The notes under the pieces: model-generated
Databases searched by the model: none
The model's input: only the letters and a program-made list of their open reading frames with translations
What the model was told of the DNA's origin: nothing
Shown: positions 61,849-64,000 of the stretch, piece by piece
Layout: every line of letters starts with the position of its first letter
How positions within the stretch are numbered: position 1 is the stretch's first letter
Translations under genes and position numbers: made by a program
Source of the DNA: Gammaproteobacteria bacterium
GTDB lineage: Bacteria; Pseudomonadota; Gammaproteobacteria; Xanthomonadales; SZUA-36
Reading direction: 5' to 3'
Length of the DNA stretch: 64,000 bases
Assembly: GCA_030426265.1 (NCBI GenBank)
Contig: JAUHYP010000004.1
Coordinates: forward strand, 62,001-126,000

Positions 61849-64000
61849 TTACGGCTCGTAATCCAGCGAAACGCCTTCGAGGTCGTTCACCGGCGTGTCA
61901 CCGGAGAAGTCGAACAGCTCGTAGGTGGTCCCGGCTGCCGGCAGGGCGCCCGCTGCACCCAGGTCGGTCTCGCCGGGGTCGGCGGCGCCGCCACCCTCGG
62001 TCGTGCCGGCAAGGCCTTCCGGACCGGTCATTGCGCCATAGTCGACGGTAAAGGAACCGTCGGCGCGCAGCGTCACCATGAAGGTGTTGCTGCCACCCCA
62101 GAAGTACTCCGGTATCGAATCGAACACGACGGTGGCGCTGTCGTTTCCGTACTCGACGAACACCTCGCCACCCAGTTGCGGCGAGAAGTCCACGAACAGC
62201 GGCGCGATCCGCGGCGGCCCGCCGAGGAACGCCGGAACGGAATACGCATACTCCGTATCGCCCGAACCGAACGAGATGCTGCCGTTGGAGTTGACGAACA
62301 CGCTGTCGTAGCTGGCCCCGTTGAAGGGGAAGCTGAACTCCAGCGGAACCTCGACGGTGTCATCGTCGCCCAGGGACACGAAAACGCCGTCGAAGACGCT
62401 CGTGTCCAGCACGTAGCGTCCCCCGGAGGTGCCTTCACCCGTGAAGTCGTCGTCACCGAAGGTGGTGACCGCGACGTAGTACCAGCCTTTCGGCGCGTCT
62501 TCGACGACCACCCTGGAGAGCAGTCCGGCACCGCCGTCGTCGTCATCGATGACATCACCGGAAGGCGTGATCACCCGAATCAGCGAATCGAGCTGCCCCC
62601 CCGTGATCTCGACGATCAGGGCGCCGCTCTTGCTGCGCTTCTTGAACCTGAACCAGTCGATGTCGTCACCCACCGGTTCGATCTCGGTGTAGCGCAGTAC
62701 GCTTTCGCTGTCGAAGGGCAGCGGAATCTTCTTCGCCTTGCGCTGGGTGTCGTTGCGACCGGCCCACCAGTCCTCGAAGCGGTGCGTGGGCGAGTAGGTG
62801 AGGAAGTCGTTCCCCAGGTCCACCGGATCCAGCTCTTCGAAGGTGGCTGTTTGCAGGATCATGTTGATCCAGCCCTTGCGGCCGCGCGCTTCACGGGACA
62901 GGTCCACCCCTTCTTCGAACCCGGAGGTGATGGCCCCGCCACAGGACATGCCGGCGATGCCGGTTTCGGCGCTCAGGTCGCCGTAGTCGACCTGGACGAT
63001 TCCGCCAAAGCGCTTGAGGGTGACCTCGAAGCTGTTGGCGCCCACGTCCGGGAAGGCCGGGACGTCCTCGAAGATCATCGAGAAGTGATGTCGAGACGAG
63101 TCGAAGGTGACCAGGCCCTGTTGCACCCCGGTGAACAGGTTGAACGGGCTCAGGTCGGTCCACAACGGTGCGATGCGTGGCGGTCCGGCCAGGAATTCTC
63201 CGGCGGTTGGCGAAAAGTCGCCGTCCGGCGCGCCAAAGGTCAGGTGGCCGTTGGCGTTGATGTACACGCTGTCGTATCGCTGGCCACAGATCTCCCAGTT
63301 GAACTCCAGTTGCAGCAACACGAAGCCATCGTCGCCCACCAGCAGGGGATCGCCCGGGGCCGGCGCGTTGAACACGATGTCCACGCCAGAGGTGCCCGCG
63401 AGCACCGGGGTGGACTCGTCCACGGGGTCCGAACTGTCGACGTTGTTGGATTCGCCCGCGCCGTTGTAGTACTCCTCCGGTCCGGGGAAGGGCGAGGCGA
63501 GGGGCGTCGAGAATCCGCCGTCGATGATCTCGTCGATGTAGACCACGTATTCCACGCCGGGCGTCAGGCCGGAGATTTCCCACTGGCCCGCGTCGTTGAC
63601 GTCACCGGAGATCGCCGATGCGGCATCGAGGTACCAGCTGGCCAGGGACTCCGGGTTACGCGCAATCACGTTGACGCCGGTGACGGGCGTCACGCCGTCC
63701 GGCAGGTACACGGTGCCGCTGATCACGGCGGTGTCCGTGGCGAACTCCGGTGCCGGGTAGAGTTCGGAGAGGGCCTGGATGTCGTCGAGATGTAGGCTCC
63801 CCGTGCCGATGCCGGGACCGAAGTAGAACGGATACATCGTTTCCACGACCTCGCTGCCGAACGGGTCCACGACCGGCTGCGGGTCGTCCGGGGTGGGGCC
63901 GGTGGTGTCGCCGATGTAGATCTGGCCGTTGACCACCGTGTGGCCCAGGCCCGAGTAGTGGCCGAACTCGTGCACCATGACGTCGAACGCCGCCACGAGG
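61849..64000 (-). CDS. Secreted metzincin-type metalloprotease with NIDO-like and PPC-like domains (5' end outside window)
   Basis: An open frame to the window end; at least 717 residues are visible and the start lies beyond base 64000. The zinc site HEFGHYSGLGH is near the cut end and fits the metzincin HExxHxxGxxH pattern. It is followed by a possible fibronectin/CarboxypepD-like strand set (VISGTVYLPDGVTPVTGVNV). Then come two NIDO-like modules sharing SVxxNxNGxxxFG, GPPRIAPLxxDxSP and a NxFxVTL strand, with a PPC-like domain between them (IDWFRFKKRSKSGALIVEITGG). An extracellular protease; substrate unknown. Confidence 0.87.
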   Translation of the reverse strand, partial: LVAAFDVMVHEFGHYSGLGHTVVNGQIYIGDTTGPTPDDPQPVVDPFGSEVVETMYPFYFGPGIGTGSLHLDDIQALSELYPAPEFATDTAVISGTVYLPDGVTPVTGVNVIARNPESLASWYLDAASAISGDVNDAGQWEISGLTPGVEYVVYIDEIIDGGFSTPLASPFPGPEEYYNGAGESNNVDSSDPVDESTPVLAGTSGVDIVFNAPAPGDPLLVGDDGFVLLQLEFNWEICGQRYDSVYINANGHLTFGAPDGDFSPTAGEFLAGPPRIAPLWTDLSPFNLFTGVQQGLVTFDSSRHHFSMIFEDVPAFPDVGANSFEVTLKRFGGIVQVDYGDLSAETGIAGMSCGGAITSGFEEGVDLSREARGRKGWINMILQTATFEELDPVDLGNDFLTYSPTHRFEDWWAGRNDTQRKAKKIPLPFDSESVLRYTEIEPVGDDIDWFRFKKRSKSGALIVEITGGQLDSLIRVITPSGDVIDDDDGGAGLLSRVVVEDAPKGWYYVAVTTFGDDDFTGEGTSGGRYVLDTSVFDGVFVSLGDDDTVEVPLEFSFPFNGASYDSVFVNSNGSISFGSGDTEYAYSVPAFLGGPPRIAPLFVDFSPQLGGEVFVEYGNDSATVVFDSIPEYFWGGSNTFMVTLRADGSFTVDYGAMTGPEGLAGTTEGGGAADPGETDLGAAGALPAAGTTYELFDFSGDTPVNDLEGVSLDYEP

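Noticed and set aside
61720-63795. 691-codon plus-strand ORF
   Set aside because: Antisense to the metzincin-type protease gene.

Overview
The window is a GC-rich, gene-dense stretch of a Gram-negative bacterial chromosome. It holds about 52 protein genes on both strands. I see no rRNA, tRNA, CRISPR array, insertion sequence, integrase or phage gene. A marine or halophilic gammaproteobacterium fits best. The evidence is a complete Na+-translocating NADH:quinone reductase operon (nqrM-nqrABCDEF), a BCCT-type osmolyte transporter, a TonB-dependent receptor, a MetA-type homoserine acyltransferase, two IPTL-CTERM-type sorting tails, and many secreted proteins sharing one C-terminal domain. A Wenzhouxiangella/Lysobacterales-like lineage is a guess from recalled family distributions, not a result.

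Layout. 1-2.4 kb: the tail of an unknown gene, an IPTL-CTERM protein, a DUF4126 membrane protein and a two-repeat PepSY protein. 2.5-4.9 kb: a PepSY protein, response regulator and histidine kinase in one tight operon. 5-8.2 kb: a flavin amine oxidase, an M1-like metallopeptidase and a small secreted protein. 8.2-14.6 kb: three secreted proteins with N-terminal carbohydrate-binding-like folds and a shared C-terminal G[HED]G domain, one carrying a GH99/71-like barrel, plus a beta-lactamase-fold serine hydrolase. 15-16.5 kb: tandem DUF4398 lipoproteins, the second with an OmpA domain, closed by a strong terminator. 16.5-23.2 kb: serine hydrolase, YciA-type thioesterase, FKBP isomerase, PQQ dehydrogenase with a haem c site inside it, a small membrane protein, an ECF sigma factor and an aldo/keto reductase.

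23.3-31.6 kb: a DUF3592 protein, then a closely spaced same-strand run of CitE-like CoA lyase, CoA-transferase, enoyl-CoA hydratase, outer-membrane porin-like protein and BCCT transporter, facing a convergent acyl-CoA synthetase. This reads as uptake plus CoA-thioester catabolism of one small carboxylate or betaine-like compound. 31.7-35.8 kb: a TetR regulator, a TonB receptor that stops after about 336 residues, an M23 peptidase with the shared C-terminal domain, a 62-aa membrane protein and a two-CBS protein. 35.9-42.1 kb: the nqr operon, whose Na+ gradient could drive the BCCT importer. 42.3-49.1 kb: small membrane and zinc-ribbon proteins, a lipoprotein, a TolB-like propeller protein, a YdeI-like protein, MetA, a serine hydrolase and a membrane protein. 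49.2-64 kb (minus strand): an esterase with the shared C-terminal domain, a giant ~2,790-aa repeat protein, a sulfotransferase overlapping an MFS transporter, and a metzincin-type protease cut by the window end.

Many long track ORFs, up to 2,012 codons, are antisense shadows of these genes caused by high GC and were left out.
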